Source: Gigaspora rosea (taxonomy: Eukaryota > Glomeromycota > Glomeromycetes > Diversisporales > Gigasporaceae). Taken from it: 64,000 nt of DNA. The translations under genes were made by a program, and so were the position numbers. Numbering within the stretch: position 1 is the first letter of the stretch; each line of letters begins with the position of its first letter. Location: positions 477,346-541,345 of the forward strand of contig QKWP01000004.1 in assembly GCA_003550325.1 (NCBI GenBank). The letters are read 5' to 3'. The notes under the pieces are model-generated. The model was not told the origin of the DNA and did no database searches. It saw only the letters and a program-made list of their open reading frames with translations. This document shows positions 11,851 through 23,955 of this stretch, in pieces.

Positions 11851-13531
11851 TCTAGATAATATTATCCAATCAAAACGCAATATCAAATTCCGATTAGAAG
11901 GTATATATTTTATTTGTATATATTATTAATAATTATGTGTAGAGCGTGGAATTTTTTTAATCTTCGATTCAAGATTATTTTGATTTGATCTTGAATCAAA
12001 TATTTGATCATATTTGATTTGATCAAATTCAATTATGACCAAATTTGATTTTATTTGATTTTATTTGAAAAATTACTATAGGTAATATGGTCACTTCTGA
12101 TACACTATATATTAATATAATAAATTAAAAATTCTATAATTAATATTTTAAGTTAATTAATACAGTTTAAAACTAAGGTTTTGGGAATATATATATTATA
12201 ATTTTGAATAATAAAAACAAATTTATTATATTTTCATTAAAATTTTTTTAATATCAATTAACAATTTATATATAAAATTATTATATAAATCTTTAAAATT
12301 CATAATTTTTGATCCACGAATCCAATTTTAATGATTTAACTACCAAAATGATTCTCATAGAGAGTACATTATAATGAACCCAAAATTGTCAAAATCTGAT
12401 TATGATTAGCAAAATTTTATATTATATTTTTAATTTAATATAAACATAATATAAAATCAGGACCCCGGACATCTCTGATATATGTCATATTTTTTTTTAG
12501 CAAATTGATTCAAATTTGATCTAAGGTCCAAATTTAAATTTTAGCAAATTGAAGTTAATTTTAAAAAGGGTTATAATTGAATATTTTGGCGAATTTCTAA
12601 GATTTTACACATATTATATTTTATTTTTAGCAATTTACCCACATTTTGCAAGAATTATTATAACAAGTTAAGTTGTACTATGATGATCGATCCAGATATA
12701 ACAAGTTATTAATAGCTATACGGAGCAAAATTATAATCAATTATAATTGAAAATAAGTAAAAGTAGTTGTAGCATGCAATCAGGCTTTAGTATCAATAGC
12801 AACTTGCATATGTATTACGATCATTGATCGTGATTGTATGTCGATAAACAAATAATTATGTAATGCAATTGCGCAGGTTATCATTAAGCAAATTGGTTAG
12901 TATTCATATAATAATTGTAGTAATTATTATGTAGTTAGTAACTTCTCTGAAATTTTCAAAAAATATAAAATTAAATATACTAGCATAATGTATTTTAATA
13001 TGCTGAATAAGTTTTTTAGAGCACAAAGTTAGAATCAATTTGTAAAATTTTGAAATCATAATATTTTTTAAAATTTTTTTATTTGAATTCTATAGATTTG
13101 TAAAATTAAATAAAAAAATTTTTATCAAATTTGGTCAAGAATTCATAGAGATATCTTTGATGAAAGTTATTGTAAACAATTTCAATACAGTTTCTTTGTA
13201 ATATGTTTTTTTGCTTTTTCAAAATAACCCACTGTTCGGCGATGATTTACAAAAAAATTTACTATGCTAACTAAAAAAATTTTATAACAAAACTTGTAGT
13301 GCATAACATTGACTAATAGAATTTCAAATTTCATAAAAAAATATTAAAAACTCGTGAAAATATTAACGTTTTTGTAAATTTGGACGCATACGTTTTTGCA
13401 AGTTTTTCCCTAAACTTCAAATGCTTCCAGAAGCACTTTCTTAAAATGAAATCTCCAAAATGTGACTTAGTAGATATTCGAGAGTCTTCAATTAAAATTT
13501 CATCAAAAACAGATTAATATTGACGAAGTTA

Positions 13532-14463
13532 GGGAGCTTCCAGAAATCAGCTGATTTTTGTTTACTATGAGCCTACCCCTACCAACCCACACCTGATGCC
13601 CTAATTAGCCAATTAGATTTTACGAGTATTAAAAAATTAAATATAACATTTAATAGTAAATAACTTTTGATCTACTGAACCAAATTTGATGATTCAACTA
13701 CCAAAATGATCCTCTCAACAAGAGGATTCTAGTGAGCCCAAAATTGTTAAAATCCAATTACAGGATCCTGTGATCGAAATAGATTTGTGTTACTATAAAT
13801 GTTCTATAATTTATTAAATAATTATAACCCATTTATAGTAATACAAATTTATTTCGATCTTAGGATCCTGTGATTGGATTTTAACAATTTTGGGCTTTTA
13901 AGAATCCTCTCATTTAGAGGATCATTTGGTATTAAAATCATCGTAATCGGCCCAGTAGATCAGAAGTTATTAACAATTAAAATTTAATTTTTATCTGTTA
14001 ATAACTTTTGATCTACTGGGCCGATTTCAATGATTTTACTACCAAAATGATCCTTTCAATGAGAGAATTCTAACAAGTCCAAAGTCGTTAAAATCCAATT
14101 ACAGGACCCTAAGAGCAAAATAAATTTGGTTACTATAAATGGGTTATAATTATTTAATAAATTATAGAACTTTTATAGTAATACAAATCTATTCTGATCA
14201 CAGGATCCTGTGATTGGATTTTAACAATTTTGGGCTCGCTGAATCCTCTCGTTGAGAAAATCATTTTGGTAGTTGAATTATCAAATTTGGTCCAGTAGAT
14301 CAAAAGTTATTAATTATTAAATATTATTAATAAATCTATAATTTTGGTTAAAAATAATTTTGCAACTTTGGCTGGAATTATGAAATTTTGGCCGAAATTA
14401 CACCTGATACTTCAGCTGACCCACCCACCCACACAGAAATCAGCTGATTTCTGGAAGCTCCCT
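13532..14463. mobile_element. PIF/Harbinger-like MITE, copy 1 (TTA TSD)
   Basis: TIRs begin GGGAGCTTCCAGAAATCAGC and are flanked by TTA at 13529-13531 and 14464-14466. The interior holds head-to-head palindromic modules with recurring blocks: GATCTACTGG, CTACCAAAATGATCCTCTC and CAGGATCCTGTGATTGG. There is no ORF. The 3-bp TWA target site is characteristic of PIF/Harbinger elements; the superfamily call rests on that and on the G-rich TIR start. Confidence 0.72.
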
Positions 14464-14724
14464 TATGATAATTTTTCAATTTGCTTCTAGATTCGGGATT
14501 TTCTAAAATTTCAATTTTGATAAAAACAGAAAAATCATCATCACAGGCTAGATTTTTACAAGTTCAAATGAAACAAATTACTGCGCATTAATATAATCAA
14601 TAGATAATAGGTTAAAATTTTGCTTTCTAAAATTTCAAGTTATTTGGTTAAATATTTATTCCATAATAGCTTTTTTTCATTTGGTGCAGCTTCTTTATAA
14701 TATACTTTATGGAAATAGAAGAAT

Positions 14725-15520
14725 CTTTCATCAAAGATATCTCTACAAGTTCTTGACCAAATTTGATAAAAATTTTTTTATTTGAATTTTATGGATCTAT
14801 AGAATTCAAATAAAAAAAATTTTCATCGAATTTGATTAAGTGGTTGCAAAGATATCTTTGACCAAAGTTTTAAAGAATTTCAAAATGCGTAGATATGTTT
14901 AAATTTGTTGACAAAACTTTGATTAAGGATATCTCTGCAACTACCTGATCAAAATTGATAAAAATTTTTTTTACTTATTCTACAGATCCATAAAATTTAA
15001 ATAAAAAAATTTTCATCAAATTTGATCAAGTGGTTGGTGAGATAACCTTGATTAAAGTTTTGTAAAATTTAAACGTATCTGTCATGTGATATATATTTTG
15101 AAATTCTCTAAAACTTTGATTAAAGATATCTCTGCAACCACCTGATCAAATTTGATGAAAATTTTTTTATTTGAATTCTATGGATCCATAAAATTCAAAT
15201 AAAAAAAGTTTCATCAAATTTGATCAGGTGGTTGCAGAGATATCCTTGATCAAAGTTTTTGTAAAATTTAAACGTATCTGTCATGTGATATATATTTTGA
15301 AATTCTCTAAAACTTTGATCAAAGATATCTCTGCAACCACATGATCAAATTTGATAAAAATTTTTTTATTTAAATTTTATAGATCCATAGAATAAGTAAA
15401 AAAATTTTCGTCAAATTTGATCAAATGGTTGCAGAGATATCCTTGATCAAAGTTTTGTCAACAAATTTAAATATATCTGTTATGTAATACACGTTTTGAA
15501 ATTCTCTAAAACTTTGATCA
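14725..15520. repeat. Tandem array of AT-rich inverted repeats, about 190 bp units
   Basis: At least four units repeat the order AACTTTGATCAAAGATATC, CTCTGCAACCACCTGATCAA, a TTTTTTTATTTGAATTC centre, and the reverse complement of that arm (GATCAGGTGGTTGCAGAGAT). Each unit is therefore itself a large palindrome. A further half unit resumes at about 15710 after the hairpin MITE, so the MITE inserted into this array. Confidence 0.65.
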
Positions 15521-15530
15521 AAGATATCTC

Positions 15531-15710
15531 AGGACCCCGAAATATACATAGATAGGTCAGATATGAGTTTGCTTATTTTTGAAGTTTTTTATGCAGATCT
15601 TTTCTATTTATAGTAATTTTTTGCTTATTTTTAAAGTTTTTTCTGCAGATTGTTCCTTTTTTAGTACTCCTATAATTAATCTGACCTATCTGTGTATATT
15701 TCGGGATCCT
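15531..15710. mobile_element. 180-bp hairpin MITE, hAT-like (perfect 8-bp TSD)
   Basis: TIRs AGGACCCCGAAATATACA and AGGATCCCGAAATATACA extend through ATAGGTCAGAT. The flanks are a perfect 8-bp duplication, GATATCTC, at 15523-15530 and 15711-15718. It sits inside the palindrome array. No coding capacity. Confidence 0.82.
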
Positions 15711-17038
15711 GATATCTCTGCAACCACCTGATCAAATTTAATGAAAATTTTTTTATTTGAATTGTATGGGTCTATAGAATTCAAATAAAAAAATTTGCTC
15801 TGTATTTTCTTACTCGATACTAGATATTATAATTAAGTTTTTAGCAAATTACTATAAAATTTATATATAATAATCCAACTTTTAGCAAATTTATTGATTT
15901 TAGAGGTAGCAAAAACGTCTAAATTTATGCAGATCAGTTATGACCTATATGAGAGATGGCCGGAGTCCTATAAAACCTTACTGATCACGTGATAATGTGT
16001 TCAGAGTTTGATAATTTTGGATTCATTAGAATCCTTTTATTGAGAGAATCATTTTGGTAGTTAAATCATCAAATTGGATTAGTAAATCAAAAGTTATGAA
16101 TTTTTAAAAATTTATAATAATTTTATATAATTAAAATAACAATTTTGAGGATGTGGTGACATAGTGTAGTTGGATTGTTGTCACCCCCAAGTAGTTGTAA
16201 CAAAGGTACAGAGTTCAAATCCTACTGGAGACGATTTTAAAAATTTACCTGTGTTATGGTAACCTGGACTCTGAGCTCGGATATACAAATCTGTTTTCTG
16301 GGTTATACCAGCCCATATTGGGAGCTCTGGTGCTGTGTTATGTACAAAACTGGGGTGCATAGATTCTGGGAAGTGCAGGTGTTGTGTTATGCACAGAACC
16401 GTAGAACAAAAAGAAACCATACTTGGCAAGACCCGAATAAAGAAGTAGCTGACTTTTGACAGTACCCAAACAGGAATCGGATAGGGCCTAACCGGTTCGG
16501 ACTGACCGGAAGCGGACTTACAACAAAAAGGGTTATGGCGGATCCTACCAAACGGACTGTCAGAGTCGCACTGGAGGAAAAGAACATGTGTTGTGAAATC
16601 ATGTACCAGGGGATGGGAGTTCCTGGGTTCACCAGAGCAGACCAACCCTTCCAGGTCCTCAGATTAGAAGTAGAAAAGCAACTGGGGGAAAGAAGATTCC
16701 AGGGGAAAGAAGCTGGAAGAGAAACGGGCGGTACTGGGGTCATGTGAACTTTACAAGGGCAGAAGTAGGTAATGATAGCGGTTGCAGGTAACCTCTAACT
16801 GCAAGTTGTTCGCCTTAGTGAATGCGTACGTTATCGAAGTGTAGGTAATACCTGTGTGGGACGGGAAAACGCTCTACCAAGTTTCCCACTAAGGATAAAC
16901 TAGTCCTAAGGATGCAGTTAGTATCCGGAACAGTGTTCTGGTGATACAAGATGGACCGGCATAAGAGTGGCAAGAGGCAGAAGATCAGAGGGTTTAAATA
17001 GGTAACGCCTGTATGTGGGTTACAGGTATAGCAGCTAG

Positions 17039-17619
17039 GGTAGATGGCATGGGTCTCGGGCATGCTCTAGAGGCCTGCCTTGGGGCATGCCCCTAGAGCA
17101 TGCCTTTAGGCCAAAAGGCATGCCTCTATCATGTGATTATGAAAAGGTCATTATGAATATGATTGGCCGATATCAGAAACTCAGAATTAAAGAATTAAGT
17201 GATCATATCGAAAATAAATAGACCATTGATAATATTATTTTTCAAACTAAAAATAATACAGTCAGACTTTTCTAAGTGTACCCTCTCTAAGTGCACACAC
17301 TCTCTAAATGCATTCTTAAGTGCTGGTCCAAATATATACTTGATCTTTATAAACACACTTTTTCTTATTATTCTCTAAATGCACATTATGAAAGTGTGAA
17401 CCCAAGGGCATGCACTTAGAGAGGTCTGACTGTATATTAAATAAAAATTGTAATTTTTAAATTCAAAAAAAAGAATAAAATTATTTTTTAAACCATTTAT
17501 TTGGCCTTATTATATAAAAAGATCCATTTTGAAAAATTTTAAGCATCATGCTTATATGCATATTAACAATTTATATACTTAGGAGCATGCCCTAAAATTT
17601 TACCATGCCCTCTACCCTA
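17039..17619. mobile_element. MULE-like MITE nested in SINE copy 1
   Basis: TIRs are GGTAGATGGCATGG and, reverse-complemented, GGTAGAGGGCATGG. Flanking repeats ATAGCAGCTAG (17028-17038) and ATGGCAGCTAG (17620-17630) form an 11-bp TSD with one mismatch. The SINE copy at 20959 reads through this site uninterrupted, which identifies the insertion independently. GCATGC-rich subterminal repeats follow each TIR. A second MITE lies inside it. Confidence 0.75.
17259..17432. mobile_element. Tc1/mariner-like MITE nested in the MULE-like MITE
   Basis: TIRs CAGTCAGACTTTTCTAAGTG and CAGTCAGACCTCTCTAAGTG are flanked by TA on both sides (17257-17258 and 17433-17434). It is 174 bp and non-coding. It is the third level of nesting: MITE in MITE in SINE. 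Confidence 0.8.
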
Positions 17620-18024
17620 ATGGCAGCTAGTGTAGAACCTTCAGGTGGCTACTTAAATAAGCAACCAAAAGTTGCAGGTGTGGCTAGTTGTGCTCTCATC
17701 AATGTACGAATGTCAGATTTCCCTCCATATAGGGTGCCGAGATCTAATATATCTTGAATAAAAGCCAATCCCCAAAGTAGGCACTTTGACACTAAAAAAA
17801 AAAAAATAATAAAAAATAAAATAACAATTTTATATGATGCCACACTAGCATAAATTCGGATGCCTCTGACCAATTACACTCTGACTCTAACAACTGTCCA
17901 TCAATAGGTCAAGCCCGTCACAAAATTAGCATTTGGTCCACAATGTGAATCAAATACAGTACCCCAATAAACAACATTCTAACTATTCAAATCTAGGTGA
18001 GTCTTGACCACTCTAGTAGGTTTA

Positions 18025-18968
18025 GGGGAGCACCAGAAATCACCTGATTTCCATTTACTATAGGCCTACCCCACCTGACTAGTTTAATAGCCAATCAAAT
18101 TTCGCATATATTAAATTATTATTAAAAATATTTATATACTTTAATAGTTAATAACTTTTGATCTACTGGTCCAATTTGGATTATTTAACTACCAAAATAA
18201 TCCTCTCAAAGAGAGGATTCTAACAAGCTCAAAACCTCAAAAATCTAATCATAGAATCATAAGATCATTATAGATTTGTTTATTATTACTATATCAGATA
18301 TAGTATTTATTAAATAAATACTATATAGTAATAATACACAAATCTATAACGATCTTATGATCCTGTAATTAGATTTTTGCGGCTTTGGGCTTGTTAGAAT
18401 CCTCTTTTTGAGAGGATCATTTTGGTAGTTAATCATCTAAATTGGACCAGTAGATCAAAAGTTATTTACTATTAAATATTATATAATATAATAAATAATT
18501 TTTGATCTATTGGTCCGATTTGGATGATTTAACTACCAAAATGATCCTCTCAAAAAGAGGATCTAACAAGCCCAAAACCACAAGAATTTAATTATAGGGT
18601 CATAAAATTGATATAGATTTGTACATTATTACAATATATATAGTATTTATTAAATAAATACTATATATAGTATATAGTAATAATGCACAAATTTATATTG
18701 ATCTTATGATTCTGTGATTAGATTCTTGTGATTTTGGACTTGTTAGAATCCTCGCTTTGAGAGAATCATTTTGGTAGTTAAATCATTCAAATTGGACCAG
18801 TAGATTAAAAGTTATTAACTAATAAAATTTTTATATATAATATTTTTAAATATATATTATATAAATAATATGTTGTATTAGCCAATCAGAATGAAGAATA
18901 GATAATAACCTAACTAGACCAGAGACCCCCTCCCCCTCTAAGAAATCAGCTGATTTCTGGCACCTCCC
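18025..18968. mobile_element. PIF/Harbinger-like MITE, copy 2 (TTA TSD)
   Basis: Ends GGGGAGCACCAGAAATCACC and, reverse-complemented, GGGAGGTGCCAGAAATCAGC are flanked by TTA (18022-18024 and 18969-18971). The interior has the same palindromic modules as copies 1 and 3 (TTGATCTACTGG, CTACCAAAATGATCCTCTC). Two central palindromes around TATTTATTAAATAAATA are present. Confidence 0.7.
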
Positions 18969-18971
18969 TTA

Positions 18972-20941
18972 GGTCACAGATAAACTAGTCTGAGCTTCTA
19001 TTCTTGTATATAATTTATATGTATTTGTCATTATACAATTTAAGTCATTTATATATTTTATGTAACTACTTATATAAATTACTCAATAAAGATATAATAA
19101 GCAAGGCCTCAACTTAAAAAAAAAAAATTTTTATATGTTAAATTGATTCAACTCTTCATATTGATCACTTGTACAAAATTCCGAACAAAAGAAAATCAAA
19201 ATTTTTTTTAGTAAAAGATGAAGCAACTATTAATACTGGTTTTTATAAAGGTCAACCTTTTTGTCCACTCTCTGGGACTCTTTTATATATTCAGCAAGCA
19301 AGCCAGAAGCATTGGTTGTGCAAGATAGCTGGCAGTGAGTGCTCTTGATACAAGAATTTTGGTAAAAGTCTTCTTTTGTCAATAAAGGATTTATAGTTTG
19401 GCTAGGTGGTGAACTAAAAAATAAGTTTTTCAATACTCTCTCTAAGGGTTTTGGTTACAAGAACATATTTGACCATATACCTACTATCATATTCTTGCTT
19501 GAAGTTTTTTCTGGTATTTTGGATGAAAAGTAGGAAATTCGACATACTTCTTTTAAAAGATCAGCATTGTTGTTTCTATCCTAATCAGAAAAAAGGCATG
19601 CAAGTTAATAAACAGAAATGGTCGCATAATGAGATATGGTGCAGTAAAGTAGGCAGATTATTGGAAAATTAAATTTTAAATAGTTCTTTTATTTTTCTTT
19701 TTATATATATATAATACTTAGGTGAGGCATTTCCTTGCGCAGTATTATATAATTTTTATTGTCTAGCACAAGTGCAAATAGTGCTATCATAGCTGTTTAC
19801 TTTGTGCCTTCTTCTTTTTTCTTTTCATTTTTATATTATATTATTTTGGCTTTTTGTTTAGATTGTATAGATTTTCTCCATTTTATTCTTCTTTTTATTT
19901 TTTTTATACTTTTTTGTTTCTGGTAAAACCCTGTTACTTGAGAAGTAAGGAGAAGAAAGTTAGAAAGTAGGTGGTTATGACAGGTAGCAAACTCCAATCA
20001 GTAATTCAAATACTTGAGAGAAGAGGTTTCCAATAAAAGAAATGTTTGATATAGCAGGTCACATTTAATGATCTTTAGGACATCTGGATGGGTCACACTT
20101 TAGTATATTAACCTCAAAGTAGGTAATCTTGTTGTACTGGTATTACATAATTGATAAAATAAAAGTTGTAGCATGACTGCTAAATTTCAAAAAAAAAAAA
20201 ATTTATATGATAAATTGGTATTTAATTTACTACAGTATTATAACTTTTTTTGCTATATAATAATCTTTTTAAAATTTTGCTCATATTTTCAAATAGTTAC
20301 ACCAATTACTTGCGTAATAGCACAAAAAAATACTTAATTTTGATTGGTTAATTTTATAAATACTAAAAAAAATTAATTTTTTATTAATTTTTTTTTAAAA
20401 AATTTTTTTTCCCTTTCACTTCTAATCCTCTTGTTACTATTCCACCAACTGCCATCTCTAGACATTCATAATGGAGCGCAGTTACCAAGGCTTCCACTTG
20501 TGGTTGAACTTTCTAAACCACTACTACTACCCTAAACTTGACAAGTTGTATATATTTTTTCAGAAAATGTTGTTTGAGAGTTTGTCTAGTTGGCACCTAG
20601 TAATAACCTTATAGGGTACATATGTCAATTGATATCCTGGAATTTTTTTTAAAAAATTGAGCAACTTTAAAATTTTTTAAAAAAATATTAAATCAAAAAA
20701 TTATCAAATTTTTTTTATAGAGTGTTGCTAACTTGTCCACCTGGTGATGTAACCACTCTATAATTTACCAATCAGGTCGCAGGATCTTGTGTAACAAAAT
20801 AAAAAATTTTAAGAAAATTTAGAAAAAAATCAAAAAATTATCAATATCGCAAAATTTTATTACAAAAACTAGCTTTGGGCTATTAAATAAAAGTTTTTGC
20901 ATCTAATTTTGCATATAATAATCAATCCATCCTCTAACTTA
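18972..20941. other. Intergenic with decayed dispersed repeat, no intact gene
   Basis: AT-rich sequence with T-rich patches. The minus-strand frame at 19230-19433 belongs to a dispersed repeat relic (listed separately). The stretch at about 20570-20900 contains a block that recurs, diverged, at about 27065-27200 (shared GCAGGATCTTGTGTAACAAA and CTTGGGCT...TTTTGCA), so it is another interspersed repeat of unknown type. Confidence 0.5.
19224..19440 (-). pseudogene. Dispersed coding relic, copy 1
   Basis: A 67-codon frame on the minus strand ends ...EYIKESQRVDKKVDLYKN. A similar C-terminal pattern (QIYKGVPEQIVDLYKN, preceded by an EDFYQNS/IFLHQNS-like stretch) is read on the plus strand at 55702-55926. 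Two diverged copies of one protein-like sequence suggest an old repeated gene or element of unknown identity. Low confidence. Confidence 0.3.
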
Positions 20942-20958
20942 ATATACCTATACCCTTA

Positions 20959-21749
20959 AGGTGTGGCGACTTAGAGAAGTGGCCAGATTGTCACCCCAAG
21001 CGGCAGGTCGAAAGTTCGAATCCCACTGACGACGATAATGAAAAATTAGGCCTGTGTTACAGTAACTGTAGATCAGATCGGTTTTGTGAGAAACCTGTAA
21101 CCTTGGTTCCACCATCTTGAATAGGAGCTCTCAGGCACAATGGTGTTATTGTTACACCGAAGAATCCAAGGAACCGGAAAAACAGAAACCCGTTTGGGAA
21201 GTCCCGAGTAAGGAGATAGAGTAGGATCTTTGACGGTGCAACTATAAATAAGGTCAGTGCCGAGACCCGAACGAACCTTATAAGGGCAAGGGATGTGCTT
21301 AGCGGTTCGGGAAACCGGACTGCGAGTGTCGGTATAATGCAGATGCGTCGGTACTGAAAATCCAGGAATGATTATGAAATGGGATGTGGTTGTTTATGGT
21401 ATATAAACCAGTTGTTGGACTGGTCTAGACAAACCTAGGTTTGTCTTGGGTGAGGCTAGTGCGGCTGGTCGCACTTGATTATCCTAGAGGTAATGGAGTG
21501 TGTCGGGCCTGTTAAGAAGTAGTAATGCGGCGTATACGGAAACCAGAAGGTTTAAATAGACAACTTCCATAGTTGGGTTGTAGGTATGGCAGCTAGTATA
21601 GAACCTTCGGCCGGACTATTTAAATTAGGCACCAAAAGTGCACGTGTGGCTAGTTGTATTCTCATTTCATGTATACAATGTAATATGAAAATAATTAATA
21701 AAGGTCACAGCGAGGCAGCCAAAGTTTAAAAAAAAAAATATATATATAT
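20959..21749 (+). mobile_element. SINE family A, copy 2 (intact)
   Basis: A perfect 17-bp TSD, ATATACCTATACCCTTA, lies at 20942-20958 and 21750-21766. The tRNA-like head contains TGGCGACTTAGAGAAGTGG (A-box region) and AAGTTCGAATCCC (B-box). The body ends CGTGTGGCTAGTTG..., AGCGAGGCAGCCAAAGTTT, then A-rich/TA-rich. It is the reference copy for recognising the interruption in copy 1. Non-coding. Confidence 0.88.
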
Positions 21750-21766
21750 ATATACCTATACCCTTA

Positions 21767-23099
21767 CCATAACCCTAATCTTTAAAGAATAATTTTTTAT
21801 ATAAAAACTTCTATAAAAATAAAGGGTGGTTAAAATTTATAACTTTAACCAGGTGTTAAAATTAGTTAAATTCTTTTTTATAAATATGGTTTACAAATAT
21901 ACAAATATTATATACATTTGTTTAATTATTTATTAATATACTAGTCTAATGCATAGCATTATATGTCCGGAGCTCATCATATGATGTTCATCATATTACA
22001 CAAACGCGTTAATATGCATATGTTGGTAACATTAAAAGCACAAATATAGACACGCGTGGGGACAGACAAAAAATTTCCAAATTCCATTTCTGATAAGATT
22101 TACATCATATATATGCAAGTATATCAAAAAAGTAAAAATTGACAAGATATTTACAATTGAAGCACATCAGGAAGGTAATTTTTGTATCACTTCGCATAGA
22201 AACTTAGGGTCCGTCGCTACGCTCCGGCCAATAAAAATTTGAGTTCTAAAATACTCCTATGGTGTTTATACTATATTACACAAAACTATTAGAATAGCCA
22301 ATCAAAATTTAAGATTAGGTATAACAAAAAATTTTATTTTTTTGTTTATTTTTTTTAAAAAAAACTATATGTATATCTATTATTTTTATTATATAAACCG
22401 CTTATAAAACCACTTTTGGGGCTCTAATAAAAAAATTTTCTTGCTAAATTTTTGTATATACTAATGCCCAATAAAATCTCAGCCCTTACCCCTAACCCTA
22501 AAGTAATTAAAATTTATTTTTTGGTTTGTAAAAATTTATTTTTTTGTTTTTGTTACATGAATTTGCAAATCTAATTTACCTATAGTAGTAAAACACTATA
22601 AGTGCGTTTTATAATAATTGAAAATTTAGATCATAAGTTTTAATTTTAAGTGTATTATATTTGTGTATCAGAATTGATAAGGCCACAAAATATTAAAAAA
22701 TTCAAATTCAAATCCAAATCAAATTAATCTAATATTTAATTTGATTTAAATTTGAAAAACTTTATTTTTTATACAATTTTTGTACAAGTTTTTGTAAATT
22801 GATTTTATACATTTGTAATAATAATTTTATAGATTATAATATAATTTTCATAATGATGACAATAGAATTCTAATGCAGGTTATGTTTTAATCAAATAATA
22901 CAAAGTAATTAAATTATAATACATGTAATTTATATAAGAAAATTATAAAAATTTTCATTTTAGCATGTACATGCGCATGCATTTTTTGCATGCATGCATG
23001 CATGTTTTGACCAAAGTTATGATTTAATTTCTTAATGCTAGCCAGAATTAACTGCATGTATGCATGCAGTCATACGCATGGTGCCCATCTCTATTCTTG
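21767..23099. other. Intergenic AT-rich repeats
   Basis: No gene. About 22312-22505 is a dispersed repeat (AGGTATAAC... CTTGCTAAATTTTTG... CCCTAACCCTAA) also found near 29880-30060 and 38484-38937. About 22690-22760 is a self-complementary AAATCAAATTAA patch. About 22960-23095 is a relic of the GCATGC-rich MITE seen intact at 28571-28726. Confidence 0.5.
22960..23095. mobile_element. GCATGC-rich MITE relic, left end lost
   Basis: Closely matches 28590-28726 over most of its length (ATGCGCATGCATTTTTTGCA, TTTGACCAAAGTTATGATTT, GGTGCCCATCTCT). It lacks the left AGAGATGGGCA terminus. Confidence 0.6.
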
Positions 23100-23955
23100 A
23101 CTATTTGTGACCTAAACCTACCTGAGCTTTCCATACTCCATTTCTGTATAACCTGGATTTTTGGACTACTTCCTATTTTGTTATTCCGCCGATCCTATAC
23201 TTCCAAGTAGGTGCAAGGGCCTTGCCCAGATGATTGTAACCTCACGGTTATTTCTCAAACCTGGGTGTCCTGAGATTACCCATGCGCTAGTGGGGGCTCA
23301 AGCTAAGCTTTGCTCACTACTCTCAGTAATCTATCGTATATTACTGCAGATATGCTATCTGAATTGATTAGCAGATACTTCCTCTAAAGGTAGATGAGCA
23401 CCAGCTGTGTTGCGTAACTGGCCTAAGTTAGAACCATCCTATTCTCAGCAAGCTAGCTTTCACTTCTCCTATGTGACACAGCTACTCCCAACTGGATTTC
23501 GTAATACATTTCTGTACTACTTCCAACTTCTTGTAGAGCAGTTGGTGTTCTACCGTTGGTTAGGCCAGGGAGCTTTATTTCATACATTGTACTTCCCACT
23601 GGGTGATTCGTCATTTTGTTCATATCTCTAATTCGCAGATCTACCTCTATAGTAGTAGTTTTCTTCCAATTTAGGTTTGGTACCAGTGCCAGAGGTGTTC
23701 CTTATCCAGTTTAGGCAAATTCTTTACTACAGATCTCTTTGTGTTTACCACTTTTCTCACCACTCGGGTTCGTGTTATAATCGTGTTACCCTCCCAATCA
23801 AGATCCCATGACAGCCTTAGGGTTGTTAGTGCTACTTTGCTCTTGCCCGCCAAGGAATTACTCGTGCAACCTTTGTGTAACTGGACCGTCATCTATAGTG
23901 CCAACCCTCTACAATGGATCTCCTTCCGGAAATTCCTAAAACCAGATTCGTACTT
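23100..23955. other. Block of higher G+C, unidentified; possible SINE/retroposon body
   Basis: This block stands out from the AT-rich background and has short open frames on both strands (23161-23367, 23407-23631, 23741-23995 plus; 23671-23892 minus). None has a recognisable motif or splice context. Its texture resembles the SINE-A bodies, but I see no B-box, A-tail or TSD. It may be a truncated retroposon on either strand. Confidence 0.3.

Larger units (their letters stand above)
8524..12458. other. Intergenic, AT-rich, no gene supported
   Basis: No open frame here has family motifs or convincing splice context. Contents seen: possible 5' UTR of the seven-TM gene (8524-8900), an AAT-rich simple-repeat patch (about 9290-9435), the CACTGGAA repeat (11695-11850) and an ATTTGATTTGATC-rich self-complementary patch (11960-12070). 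The plus-strand frames at 10813-11164 look like chance. Confidence 0.55.
12459..15969. mobile_element. TIR element of about 3.5 kb, hAT-like (8-bp near-TSD), with nested insertions
   Basis: The left end AGGACCCCGGACATCTCT pairs with the reverse complement of the right end (AGGACTCCGGCCATCTCT). Flanks are ATAAAATC and ATAAAACC, an 8-bp duplication with one mismatch. The interior has no transposase frame. It is an AT-rich mosaic of palindromes that contains a PIF-like element (13532-14463) and a hairpin MITE (15531-15710) whose ends share the AGGAYCCCG start. It may be a non-autonomous hAT derivative enlarged by insertions; TIR decay makes this a moderate call. Confidence 0.45.
16147..17817 (+). 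mobile_element. SINE family A, copy 1, with Pol III-type head and A-tail; interrupted at 17039-17630
   Basis: Flanked by a perfect 14-bp TSD, AAAATAACAATTTT (16133-16146 and 17818-17831). The first ~80 bp are tRNA-like, with an A-box-like GTGACATAGTGTAGTTGG and a B-box-like GAGTTCAAATCC. The body, of clearly higher G+C than its surroundings, has no long ORF, and the 3' end is TGTGGCTAGTTGTGCTCTCA then A-rich. The uninterrupted length is about 1.08 kb, long for a SINE. The frames on either strand around 16181-16747 are not conserved with the other copies and are not called as genes. Confidence 0.82.

Noticed and set aside
16181-16747. Four short frames on both strands (up to 154 codons)
   Set aside because: They lie in the SINE-A body and are not kept in the other SINE copies.
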